Source: UBA4465 sp002292365 (GTDB lineage Bacteria > Bacteroidota > Bacteroidia > Cytophagales > Cyclobacteriaceae). From it: 64,000 bases of DNA. Position 1 is the first letter of the stretch. Every line of letters starts with the position of its first letter. The position numbers were made by a program, and so were the translations under genes. The stretch spans positions 558,001 to 622,000 of the forward strand of contig CALSQY010000004.1 of the NCBI GenBank assembly GCA_943788615.1. The letters run 5' to 3'. The notes under the pieces were generated by a model. The model was given only the letters and a program-made list of their open reading frames with translations, ran no database searches and had not been told where the DNA came from. Shown here piece after piece: positions 10,818 through 19,538 of the stretch.

Positions 10818-11051
10818 ACCAAAGCAGTCGCATCATTGGTCTCATAAAGTCTTAAACTTTGGATCAGGCCATAAGGCTATCCTTATACTAACAAGGCATA
10901 GCAACTCATAAGGCTTACTGAAAACACTGAAAAAAATTAGTCGATCCAATGATCATAAACCCGCTTTACTCCATTAATACTCTTTTCTTGTCAGTTCAGC
11001 CAAGACAGATGTCCTTGTGAAGACTTAGAGCCAATAAAGAATTAGAATAGA

Positions 11052-11462
11052 TTAGGACAAAGAAGCCTCTACTACAATCGAGACATCAAGTAATTTTGAA
11101 ATTGGACAATTTAAACGTGCATCTTCTACCAAATCATTAAAGGTTTCTTGATCAATTCCAGGCACCTCAGCTTTGATTACTAATCGAGACTCGTTGATTA
11201 CAAAATCTTCCATTTTTATGGCACATTGAACGTCTAGTTTAGCTGGAGGGAAATCCCGTTCTGATAAGTTGAAACTTAACTTCATAGAAAAACAAGCTGC
11301 ATGAGCAGCAGCAATCAATTCCTCAGGACTTCCACCTGGGGCGCCTTCAAATCTTGATTTTGATGTATACTTAACATCATTTAGTAAATCACTCTCTGTT
11401 GACATCATACCATGTCCCTCAAGTCCGTTTCCATGCCAGATGGCCTTCGCTTTTTTGATCAT
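11052..11462 (-). CDS. OsmC-family peroxiredoxin
   Basis: Cytoplasmic thiol peroxidase of the OsmC family that reduces organic hydroperoxides. The 136-aa protein shows the family core: HGxGxxS-like N-terminus (WHGNGLEGHG), GAPGGSPEELIAAAHAACFSM with the first reactive Cys, and ARLNCPISKLL with the second. Both catalytic cysteines are present. It is transcribed alone, converging on the acyltransferase gene. Confidence 0.93.
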   Translation of the reverse strand: MIKKAKAIWHGNGLEGHGMMSTESDLLNDVKYTSKSRFEGAPGGSPEELIAAAHAACFSMKLSFNLSERDFPPAKLDVQCAIKMEDFVINESRLVIKAEVPGIDQETFNDLVEDARLNCPISKLLDVSIVVEASLS

Positions 11463-11838
11463 AACTTTTTAAATTATATGATAAAATTAACGAATTCAAA
11501 TTCAATAAATGAAGAACAGAAAATAAAATTTAAACATTTTTAAAACACAAATTTGGCATTTAATCTCTTCCATCTCATTATAAAAAAAATAGAAATTATT
11601 CATTAAGCTGAATAATTATGTCAATGCAATATATATTCAGTTTTTATACTCCATTTATCAGCTTACGAGTGGAAACATAATATGGCTGAAAAAGAAAAAC
11701 CTTTCTGAAATTTCTGATCTAATGCTTTTTATGAATTGCTCATTCCGGTACTTTTTCAGCCTTCCAAATTACAAAAATTAAATTACCTATCTTTAATCAA
11801 ATTAATGAAGCTTTAAATACTAACTTTTTTTTTGAATT
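11463..11838. other. Intergenic region, divergent promoters
   Basis: AT-rich gap of 376 bp between divergently transcribed osmC-like and esterase genes. It must hold both promoters. I see T-rich candidates (for example TATCTTTA near 11790 on the plus strand) but none strong enough to place, and no ORF or repeat of note. Confidence 0.4.
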
Positions 11839-13575
11839 ATGGAAAGTAATAACTCCCTCTTTAAACTAATCATAATAACATTACTAACCGTATCATTAGG
11901 ATCATGTTCTCAAAACAATGAGATCATGATCGAGGTTACCTATGATCCCGCTCTAGGTACGGAAGATTTTGACGGAAGGCTCCTAATTATGATCTCCAAG
12001 GATACCGTTACCGAACCTCGGTTTCAAATCAATGATACAGATCAAACAGGTATTATATTAGGTAAAGATATTCAGCAATGGCTCCCGAACACATCCATAT
12101 CTTTCAGTAAGCAGATACTTGCCTACCCCATAGAAACCCTAGCAGACCTAGAAGCAGGTGATTATTTTGTTCAAGCACTTCTGCATAAATATGAAACCTT
12201 TCAACTGGTAAATGGTCATACGGTACAATTACCCATGGACCAAGGCGAGGGGCAACATTGGAATATTAGCCCAAAAAACATTTACAGTAAACCCATTAAA
12301 GTCACTATAGGTAAAAAAGACAGCCCCATTCAAATAGTACTGACCAAGGAAATCCCTTCAATAGCGGCTGTTCAGGATTCTGAATATATAAAACATATTA
12401 AAATTAAGAGTGAGCTACTCACTGAATTTTGGGGTAGACCTATGTACTTACAAGCCAATGTTCTGATACCCAAAGGTTTCTCGAAAAATAATGCAGACCG
12501 TTATCCATTGATGGTTTTTCATGGACACTTCCCTAAAACAATAGGTGGATTTAGAACCGAACCACCCACCTCTCCAAAACAAGATACCGTCTATAGCAGT
12601 CGATTTGGCATTACCGGTTATCAATACATTCAAGAAAAAGAGGCTTATGACTTCTATCAGCAATGGGTATCAGAAGATTTTCCTCGTTTTTTAGTCCTTG
12701 AAATTCAGCATCAAAACCCCTACTATGACGATTCATACGCAGTAAACTCGGCCAACCTAGGGCCTTACGGCGATGCCATTACTTATGAGCTGATACCTCA
12801 TATCGAAGACCTATTTAACGGCGTAGGAGAAGGTTGGGGACGTTTCCTTTATGGGGGTTCTACAGGCGGTTGGGAAGCTTTAGCGGCCCAAGTATTTTAT
12901 CCTAAAGAATATAATGGATGTTTTGCGGCCTGCCCTGACCCCATTGACTTTAGGGCATATACTGTGGTAGATATATACAACGATGATAACGCCTACTATA
13001 CAGAAGGTGCTTTCAAACAAACCTTAAGGCCAGGTAAGCGTGATGGTAAAGGACACCTGCAGGCCTATTTGAAAGATATGAACCGTCGTGAGTATATCTT
13101 AGGAAACAAAAGTCGTTCCGGTGACCAATGGGACATTTGGCAAGCCGTCTATTCACCTGTCGGAGAAGATGGTTACCCAAAGCCCATTTGGAATAAGCTC
13201 ACCGGTGAAATTGATCGGGAAGTGGCTAATTATTGGAAAGAAAATTATGATTTACGGTACATTATGGAAAGGGATTGGGATCAAATAGGGTATGACCTCG
13301 AGGGAAAAGTTCATATCTATTGTGGTGACATGGACAACTACTATCTTAATAATGCGGTGGTACTGACCGAAGAGTTCTTAGAAAGTACTACTAGGCCCTA
13401 TTACGGTGGTGAAGTGGCTTATGGCAATAACCAAGAACACTGCTGGAACGGAGATCAAGAAAATCCGAATTACCTCACGCGACTTCGCTATAATAGCCTC
13501 TATTTAGACAAAATAAAGATTCTATTAAAGGCATCCGCACCCAAAACACATCACCTCAAAAATTGGGAACTTTAG
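11839..13575 (+). CDS. Putative esterase, alpha/beta-hydrolase lipoprotein
   Basis: Exported lipoprotein (lipobox SLGSC, Cys about residue 23) of 578 aa. The N-terminal 150 residues look like a beta-sandwich; the C-terminal part resembles the D-type esterase (alpha/beta hydrolase) fold, with LYGGSTGGWEAL carrying the expected nucleophilic Ser and a late NNQEHCWNG region that could supply the His. The central part includes PLMVFHGHFPKT. Substrate unknown; hydrolysis of acyl or feruloyl esters on polymers is possible. It is monocistronic with a hairpin terminator just downstream, and converges on the ThuA-like gene. Confidence 0.7.
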   Translation: MESNNSLFKLIIITLLTVSLGSCSQNNEIMIEVTYDPALGTEDFDGRLLIMISKDTVTEPRFQINDTDQTGIILGKDIQQWLPNTSISFSKQILAYPIETLADLEAGDYFVQALLHKYETFQLVNGHTVQLPMDQGEGQHWNISPKNIYSKPIKVTIGKKDSPIQIVLTKEIPSIAAVQDSEYIKHIKIKSELLTEFWGRPMYLQANVLIPKGFSKNNADRYPLMVFHGHFPKTIGGFRTEPPTSPKQDTVYSSRFGITGYQYIQEKEAYDFYQQWVSEDFPRFLVLEIQHQNPYYDDSYAVNSANLGPYGDAITYELIPHIEDLFNGVGEGWGRFLYGGSTGGWEALAAQVFYPKEYNGCFAACPDPIDFRAYTVVDIYNDDNAYYTEGAFKQTLRPGKRDGKGHLQAYLKDMNRREYILGNKSRSGDQWDIWQAVYSPVGEDGYPKPIWNKLTGEIDREVANYWKENYDLRYIMERDWDQIGYDLEGKVHIYCGDMDNYYLNNAVVLTEEFLESTTRPYYGGEVAYGNNQEHCWNGDQENPNYLTRLRYNSLYLDKIKILLKASAPKTHHLKNWEL

Positions 13576-13595
13576 AGAGAAGAATAGAATTATCA

Positions 13596-13617
13596 AAGCG
13601 AGCATTATTACTCGCTT
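13596..13617. terminator. Convergent hairpin terminator
   Basis: Perfect 7-bp inverted repeat AAGCGAG / CTCGCTT with an 8-nt loop, in the short gap between the convergent esterase and ThuA-like genes. The flanks are A/T-rich, and it could stop transcription from either side. Confidence 0.6.
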
Positions 13618-13643
13618 ATCTTATAAATTTCAAAAAAGATTAA

Positions 13644-14504
13644 TTAAAAATTGCCGGTCCATTGAATCGCATTTGCAAGCAAATGCTGAAAATTATGATG
13701 CCTAAATGTGATCGGTGAATGCCCCAGTGCAGTGTAAAATACCTTGCCCTTTTTTTGCTCGTGATACCAAACAATCGGATGGTCTTGCCCCATACCCCAA
13801 TTTTTATCTTTTACAAGAAACCTGATATTCCCACTTAAATCATAAGTAGATTCATCTACAGTATACAGTACCGCAGTCGTTTGAGCTCTCGGATTGTCAT
13901 AAAAACAATACCATTCATCGGCCAAATCAAAAGTATCTAGTAAACCTTCAGATAGCTGATGGTTCACAGCATCCATGTCTAAATACAACATTGCGGTGTC
14001 TAAATCTTGACCTATATTGTGATGCGAGAAATGAGCCTGAAGTACCTCATCTTCATACCATCCCCATTGATGAGAATCATCTCCTGCTGCATGAACACCA
14101 ATAAATCCTCCACCGTCCTCGATCCATTGTTTAAAAATAGTCCGCTGATCATCCGTTAATACTTTTCCACTCGTATTGTTCCAGATTACGACTTGAAAAT
14201 GTGCCAATTGATGCTCATTAAATACGCCAGCATCCTCTGTCGCAAAAACCTTCCAGCCATTGTCATGACCCATTTGCTCAAAGATAGGCAAGGAAGCTTC
14301 GATCGCTGCAGAATGCCTAAATCCATTGGCTTTTGAAAAGACCAAAATTGATTTTTCACCTAAATTCAAGGGTAATTCGATGGGATCCGTATTGTAAAAG
14401 TTGATTCCCCGTTTTGCTTTATAAATGAAGGTTCCTATGAACAATAGGACACATAAAAAAACTCCGAAAAAACCACAAAAAAGATATTTTAATATTTTTT
14501 TCAT
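13644..14504 (-). CDS. ThuA-like domain protein, membrane-anchored
   Basis: Protein of about 286 aa with an N-terminal membrane anchor or signal (FCGFFGVFLCVLLFIGTFIY) followed by a ThuA-like class-I glutamine-amidotransferase-type fold: VFSKANGFRHSAAIEASLP, WKVFATEDAGVF, VVIWNNTSGKVL, WIEDGGGFIGVHAAGD and a C-terminal GKVFYTALGHSP. ThuA proteins occur in trehalose or other glycan use, but their reaction is poorly defined. ATG at 14504 is chosen over an upstream TTG at 14516. It lies about 340 bp downstream of the GH16 gene on the same strand and may belong to the same glycan locus. Confidence 0.82.
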   Translation of the reverse strand: MKKILKYLFCGFFGVFLCVLLFIGTFIYKAKRGINFYNTDPIELPLNLGEKSILVFSKANGFRHSAAIEASLPIFEQMGHDNGWKVFATEDAGVFNEHQLAHFQVVIWNNTSGKVLTDDQRTIFKQWIEDGGGFIGVHAAGDDSHQWGWYEDEVLQAHFSHHNIGQDLDTAMLYLDMDAVNHQLSEGLLDTFDLADEWYCFYDNPRAQTTAVLYTVDESTYDLSGNIRFLVKDKNWGMGQDHPIVWYHEQKKGKVFYTALGHSPITFRHHNFQHLLANAIQWTGNF

Positions 14505-14841
14505 TTGAAGTGTCAAGTGAATGACAGAAAAGATGTTACTGATGCGTAAGATTTATTTGTCAACGTTCCTCACATATATTCATCAAAAATATAAAATCCT
14601 ATTATTGTGTTTTTTTACGCAAATAAAGATAGATACTTATATCTGGATTCAGCCATAAAATTTCAGGATTAAAAAAAACTACTCTGAGGATCATTTACAA
14701 TTAAAGTATGCTCTGATGGCTAATAAGAAATCACATAACTCTATATTGAATTGAACGACCTAGTCATCGGATCATACTTGCTCGTAAAAAATTTTTAATC
14801 ATTCAAACTTATGTAGACCCTCAATCTTCTACAAATAAACC
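14505..14841. other. Intergenic region
   Basis: Gap of 337 bp between the GH16 gene and the ThuA-like gene, both on the minus strand. It is long enough for a separate ThuA promoter; a TATTTTTG box, matching the TAnnTTTG pattern, lies on the minus strand near 14590. No ORF or repeat recognised. Confidence 0.4.
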
Positions 14842-16062
14842 TTAATTTGATTGAAAGACCCGGATATAATCTACCAACATGTATTGTGGAAATACGGTTG
14901 ATATATTGGGACTCCCTGGCCAACTACCTCCTACGGCAATATTGAATATAAACCAAAAGGGCTGATTGAATTCACTCAAATAAGCAGAAGTGATATCTAT
15001 TGCATTGAAAACTATATCATCACGCAACCATTTAATTTGAGTTGCATCCCATTCAATTGAAAAAACGTGAAATTCGTCATTGTAGATCCCCTCACTCAAT
15101 TTTGAGGAAGTTCCATAATCCGCCTTAAAACCATTATCTTGCCAATGTACTGTCCCGTGGATAGTATTGTCTCTCCCACTCGCATTTCCACCTATGAGCT
15201 CCATGATGTCAATTTCACCACATTGCGGCCAACCTACTTCAGGATAGTTGGCACCCAACATCCAAAGAGCGGGCCAAAGACCTTGACTATAAGGTAAATT
15301 GGCCCTTATATCAATTCTACCATATTTAAACTGTTGTTTTCCTTGTGAAATCAATTTAGCCGAAGTATATCCTCTACCGCTACGTTGCTCTTTGATGGCT
15401 TCGATTACTAGGTAATCGTTCTCAACAAGGTAGGCATTATCCTCAGTATAATATTGAAGTTCAGCATTGCCCCATCCACAAAGTGAGGGACAACCATCTC
15501 CGTTTTGAAAGGCCCAATTGTCAGTATTTATAGCCGACTGATCGAACTCGTCTTGCCATATCAAGGACATCCCCTCATAAGTTAAAGGTGTTTCATAGCC
15601 CGTTTCAGGAATGACCAATCGTCCAGCAGTTGAATTGTCTACATCATCATTGAGGATTCTTATCTTCATGGTGTCTTCTTCAATAATGGCATTATCAGCA
15701 AAAGGAAAATAAAGATAAAATTCTTCGTCACTTTCTACTCCTTGATCTCCTGAAAGTTCAAGTGTAACAAACACTTCTATTTCTCCAACCTCAAAGGTGA
15801 CTCGCTTATTTTGTTGGGCTATGTAATCTTTATCTTGTAAAGCCGTACCAGGCAATGTTTCATAATCAATAATTATCGTTTCAAGTGAGGGGGCACTCAA
15901 ACTCAGTCTTACTTGGACTTCTTGATCGACATTGGACTCGATAAAAAGTGTATCTTCAAAAGTCAAAAAGGGTAATTCGACTATGGGAGTGGTTGCATCG
16001 GAGCAACAAAATAATTGGAGCATTAGAAAGCTCAAGGAAAAAAGGAAAAAAGATCGTATCAT
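14842..16062 (-). CDS. GH16 endo-beta-glucanase (laminarinase-type) lipoprotein with Calx-beta domain
   Basis: Surface or periplasmic lipoprotein (lipobox LQLFCC, residues 15-20). Residues about 30-140 form a Calx-beta-like domain; residues about 160-406 are a GH16 catalytic domain with the signature GEIDIME at 282-288, giving Glu283 as nucleophile and Glu288 as acid/base. The substrate-site region GLWPALWMLG precedes it. GH16 enzymes of this type cut beta-1,3- or mixed-linked glucans such as laminarin. It is the last enzyme of the susC-susD-PKD lipoprotein series, separated from it by a strong hairpin. Confidence 0.92.
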   Translation of the reverse strand: MIRSFFLFSLSFLMLQLFCCSDATTPIVELPFLTFEDTLFIESNVDQEVQVRLSLSAPSLETIIIDYETLPGTALQDKDYIAQQNKRVTFEVGEIEVFVTLELSGDQGVESDEEFYLYFPFADNAIIEEDTMKIRILNDDVDNSTAGRLVIPETGYETPLTYEGMSLIWQDEFDQSAINTDNWAFQNGDGCPSLCGWGNAELQYYTEDNAYLVENDYLVIEAIKEQRSGRGYTSAKLISQGKQQFKYGRIDIRANLPYSQGLWPALWMLGANYPEVGWPQCGEIDIMELIGGNASGRDNTIHGTVHWQDNGFKADYGTSSKLSEGIYNDEFHVFSIEWDATQIKWLRDDIVFNAIDITSAYLSEFNQPFWFIFNIAVGGSWPGSPNISTVFPQYMLVDYIRVFQSN

Positions 16063-16072
16063 AGAGTAAGAT

Positions 16073-16117
16073 AAATAAATTTAGCATTGAACGTTTCGCT
16101 CAATGCTAAATTTATTT
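16073..16117 (-). terminator. 18-bp perfect hairpin between PKD lipoprotein and GH16 genes
   Basis: The arms 16073-16090 and 16100-16117 are exact reverse complements of 18 nt, with a 9-nt loop. On the minus strand the stem ends in an A/U-rich run, so it can act as an intrinsic terminator of the upstream lipoprotein gene (stop at 16131) or as a read-through and processing hairpin in front of GH16, whose ATG is at 16062. Confidence 0.8.
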
Positions 16118-16130
16118 CATTAAAAGAAAA

Positions 16131-17972
16131 TTATTGTGATGGTGCAGTTAACAAGTAATTCCAATAAGCACTACCATCTCCTGCTTCACTATAGTCAACT
16201 CCCACACGCAATCTTTTGTTAGTTGGCCCATCATAAAATCTAATTACTTCATAAGTAATCGTAGTATCCTTCGGCGCTCTTTGTTCAGCGCCTGGTCCTC
16301 CCTTATAGAAACCTAAATAGGCACCATTACCAGTGACAGAAATCGTTGGTAAAGTAGTTTCAGAACCCTCTGTAAATGTATAGGTAAAATCACCTCCACC
16401 CCAAGCAGCTAAATTTTCAGGAATATCTGCAACGGGCACACAACCGGTGACCGATACACTATCCATCCAATCTTCAAGGAGTACACTGTCACCCACATTG
16501 ACAACAAATCCACCCGCGTCATCAAAAGTAAAGGTATCGTCAAACAAGCATGGCACAGCTGCTATCCATGCTTCATTGGCAGCAAACCAATCGCCTCGAC
16601 CAATACCTGGTCCTACGGCAATTACTTGATCCACATCCCACAATGTCCAGTCTTTACCCACTAAATCTGCAGCCGTAAAAATTGGAGCACAATCTAAACA
16701 AGCCTCCCAACAAACTACTCCATACCAAATGGGTATTCCTGCTACTGTTAAAACACGGTTGGTGTATATATCTGTCGTCAAGGTACAATCAGAGCCAACT
16801 GCCAAAGTCTCCTGATCACCAGCATCGGTTTCAAACTTGAACTCATAATCCCCAGTAGCTAAAGTCATGGTTGATTCCCACATACCATCACCATCTTCAT
16901 CTGTCATAGGCTGAGCAGACGACCAGTTGTTCCAGTTACCTATAATAGCAGGTATAGTTCCCTCTCCAGTATAACCATTGAAATTCAACATAAAAGTTAC
17001 TTGTGTTGAATCTGAAGGTTCAACCTCCTCACAAACCGGCATCTCTGGCTCATCAGAAGCTACTTCGTAACTTACAAAAGTAAATGACCAAATGCCTCCA
17101 TTTGCTTCAGTAACTGTTTCTAGAACCAATGTATCAACGTTCGCGTCTACTATTTTTGCAACAGTATAAATCACTTCAGTCTGAGGTACAAATACTTCAT
17201 CCGTTGAACCTACCTTAGCTAAACCCATGTAGGCACCCTCTCCTGATAAGGTCAATGTCTCATCTTCCATACTGTAGCTGTAGTCGAAAGTACCATCGCC
17301 CCAAGATGACAAGTCTACCCCATCTACACTCAACCAGTTCTCATCAACACTTGTATCAAAACAACCTAAGATTATAGAACGACCATCTTCGCCCCAAAAA
17401 TCTTCTCCTACTGAACGAGTCATGGTACCATCAACATTAAACGTAAATGTGTCATCCAAAATACAATCTCTCTCACAAATTGCCTGGCCTGTTCCCAAAG
17501 CCCACCAAATTTGAGATCGATCTTGCGGTAATATTGCATAAGGATAAGTATTCATAGAAATGTCTCGAATCAACTTCCATGTCTTACCCTGCGTTCCTGC
17601 CAATAAAGCACCTGCCGCCAGGGGATCAACGACATTTATGGTTTCTTCTCTATCATCAGATCTGCCCGCACCTGTGGCAGTCAGTATTACCGTAAAAGAA
17701 CCTGCTTCATCGTAGGTATGCACTGGACTTTCATCGGTCGAGCTATTGCCATCGCCAAAATCCCAAGCATACGTATCAGCATTTACAGATTCATTCGTAA
17801 AAGTAACCTTAAGATAATTATCTGCATCTATTTCGTAACTCCATCTAGAGATCGCATCATCTGTAGTTAAGCCTGTAGAATCATCAACATCGTCGTCATC
17901 GCTACATCCTGAGAAAATAGCGAAGGAACTCAATAGAAAAACTAGACTCCAAAATTTCATATTCTTCTTCAT
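16131..17972 (-). CDS. PKD-domain glycan-binding lipoprotein of the SusCD locus
   Basis: Exported lipoprotein (lipobox FSGC, then an Asp-rich stretch), 613 aa. A PKD domain (WDFGDGNSSTDESPVHTYDE, about residues 65-85) is followed by module A (about 115-305), a starch-binding/CBM-like beta-sandwich (about 328-430, with IPAIIGNWNNW), and module B (about 431-613). Modules A and B look like diverged copies: both begin GK-W-L, share CxxDDTFTF followed by a variable acidic region, and contain GxGAYxGxxK. This architecture suits a cell-surface glycan-binding protein in the SusE/F position, handing glucan to SusD/SusC. It follows susD by about 40 bp. Confidence 0.8.
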   Translation of the reverse strand: MKKNMKFWSLVFLLSSFAIFSGCSDDDDVDDSTGLTTDDAISRWSYEIDADNYLKVTFTNESVNADTYAWDFGDGNSSTDESPVHTYDEAGSFTVILTATGAGRSDDREETINVVDPLAAGALLAGTQGKTWKLIRDISMNTYPYAILPQDRSQIWWALGTGQAICERDCILDDTFTFNVDGTMTRSVGEDFWGEDGRSIILGCFDTSVDENWLSVDGVDLSSWGDGTFDYSYSMEDETLTLSGEGAYMGLAKVGSTDEVFVPQTEVIYTVAKIVDANVDTLVLETVTEANGGIWSFTFVSYEVASDEPEMPVCEEVEPSDSTQVTFMLNFNGYTGEGTIPAIIGNWNNWSSAQPMTDEDGDGMWESTMTLATGDYEFKFETDAGDQETLAVGSDCTLTTDIYTNRVLTVAGIPIWYGVVCWEACLDCAPIFTAADLVGKDWTLWDVDQVIAVGPGIGRGDWFAANEAWIAAVPCLFDDTFTFDDAGGFVVNVGDSVLLEDWMDSVSVTGCVPVADIPENLAAWGGGDFTYTFTEGSETTLPTISVTGNGAYLGFYKGGPGAEQRAPKDTTITYEVIRFYDGPTNKRLRVGVDYSEAGDGSAYWNYLLTAPSQ

Positions 17973-17990
17973 TTATTTAAAATTTAATTA

Positions 17991-18000
17991 ACAATCGTTT
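17991..18000. promoter_or_regulatory. ACAATCGTTT box upstream of PKD lipoprotein gene
   Basis: A 10-mer identical to two sites upstream of susC (22824-22833, and inverted at 22768-22777). Lies between the susD stop and the ATG of the lipoprotein gene, so it may be an operator for a locus-specific regulator. Inference from repetition only. Confidence 0.4.
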
Positions 18001-18013
18001 TATTTGATAAAAT

Positions 18014-19528
18014 TTAATACCCATCATTTTGGATCATATTACCACCAGATAAATCTATCTGGCGTTGCGGGATGGGAAAATGCTCATGCGTCCCTTCCTC
18101 AAAACCTAAATCAGCAAGTATTGTTGCTGCTCTTCCAGTCCTCACCAGATCAAAGAATTTTTCTCCTTCAAGACCTAACTCTACGTCTCTCTCATGATAA
18201 ATCGCTAACAGCAATGAAGCTCCACTACTGGTAATGTCTGGCAAGACGGCATCTGGGTCAGATGCTGACCTTCTCGCTCTAGTCCGTACTTGATTTACTA
18301 AATTTCTTGCTAAGGCTTCATCACTCTGATGGTAGGCAGCTTCTGCAGTCAATAGCAATACATCTGCATACCTGATCACGCGATCATTGGCATCACCATT
18401 CATTACGGGATCACCTATGCTGATCAACTCATGCTCGCTTCTACAAGCAAAATATTTTTTTGAATAATAATCATGATCAAATCCAGTAGCACCTTTACTT
18501 AGTGTTCCCCTATCACACAATTCATCTCCGATTTGAAATACCGAAGCACTCATCCTTGGATCACCCGATTCAAATTCATCTACAAAATTTTGTTGTGGGA
18601 TATTAAACCCCCAACCTCCGTAGGCTCCTCTCGGGAGTTGGTAAACTACTGCTAAATTACCATCATTGGAACCATTTACATTGCCCCAATAACCGCCCCC
18701 TTGTGAAGATCTTTGGATTTCAAAGATAGATCCGGGTCCATTTTCTCCAGCAATTGTAAAAATATCTTCATAATCAGCATCTAACGAGTATTGATTTGTG
18801 TTAATGATAATATCACCCAATATCACTGCATCAGACCATTTTTCTCGATAAACTAAGGTTTTCAATAAGAGTGATCTTGCCGCACCTTTGGTGACACGAC
18901 CATAATCATCAAAACTCAACTCGCTTCTCAACCGTAAATCATCGATCGCTTCTTCTAAATTAAGCTCAATAAAATCCCAAATTTCATCCTCACTGGCTCT
19001 TCCCATTTGAAATTCTGTAGGAGCTAACACATGATCCACCAACGGTACTCCACCGTAAACTGTCACCAAATTGAAATAATAAAAGGCCCTCAAAAATTTT
19101 CCTTCCGCCATCATTTGAACCTTTGTAGAGTCATTCATATTAATCTCTGGTAACATATTGATCAATGCATTGGTCCGATAAATTCCTTGATATTGCGCGG
19201 TCCAATCACTATTCAAATGAATATTACTGGGCACATAAGAAAATGAGTTGAAAGCTTGCAGCTGAGGCTGATCATTGGGTCCACTACCTCCAGGTATCAC
19301 ATCCTTTGTGGTGAAATTTCCCAAAAACCATCTAAAGTGGTATACACCAGCACTGAAATTATACTGTAGGGGATCATAACTGGCTACGAGAGCTTCAAAA
19401 GCCTGTGTTTCAGAAATATAATAATTACCATCCATTGTTTGTAGTAAAGGTAATTTTTCTAACTCATCCTCACATGACCAAAACAATATTGAAGCAAGAA
19501 TCGAAAGTAATAATAGTTTTATTCTCAT
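18014..19528 (-). CDS. susD: SusD/RagB-family outer-membrane glycan-binding lipoprotein
   Basis: Surface lipoprotein that caps the SusC TonB-dependent channel and captures glycan. Lipobox ILFWSC near residue 20; TPR-rich helical fold typical of RagB/SusD, with FLRAFYYFNLVTVYGGVPL, a GAARSLLLKTLVYREKW helix and a C-terminal RYADVLLLTAEAAYH / HERDVELGLEGEKFFDLVRTG region. ATG at 19528 (not further upstream) gives a proper signal peptide and lies 10 bp after the susC stop, so translation is coupled. The gene is intact, in contrast to susC. Confidence 0.95.
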   Translation of the reverse strand: MRIKLLLLSILASILFWSCEDELEKLPLLQTMDGNYYISETQAFEALVASYDPLQYNFSAGVYHFRWFLGNFTTKDVIPGGSGPNDQPQLQAFNSFSYVPSNIHLNSDWTAQYQGIYRTNALINMLPEINMNDSTKVQMMAEGKFLRAFYYFNLVTVYGGVPLVDHVLAPTEFQMGRASEDEIWDFIELNLEEAIDDLRLRSELSFDDYGRVTKGAARSLLLKTLVYREKWSDAVILGDIIINTNQYSLDADYEDIFTIAGENGPGSIFEIQRSSQGGGYWGNVNGSNDGNLAVVYQLPRGAYGGWGFNIPQQNFVDEFESGDPRMSASVFQIGDELCDRGTLSKGATGFDHDYYSKKYFACRSEHELISIGDPVMNGDANDRVIRYADVLLLTAEAAYHQSDEALARNLVNQVRTRARRSASDPDAVLPDITSSGASLLLAIYHERDVELGLEGEKFFDLVRTGRAATILADLGFEEGTHEHFPIPQRQIDLSGGNMIQNDGY

Positions 19529-19538
19529 TAAATTATAT

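Noticed and set aside
18004..18234. Plus-strand frame inside susD
   Set aside because: Shadow of susD on the opposite strand; no family features.
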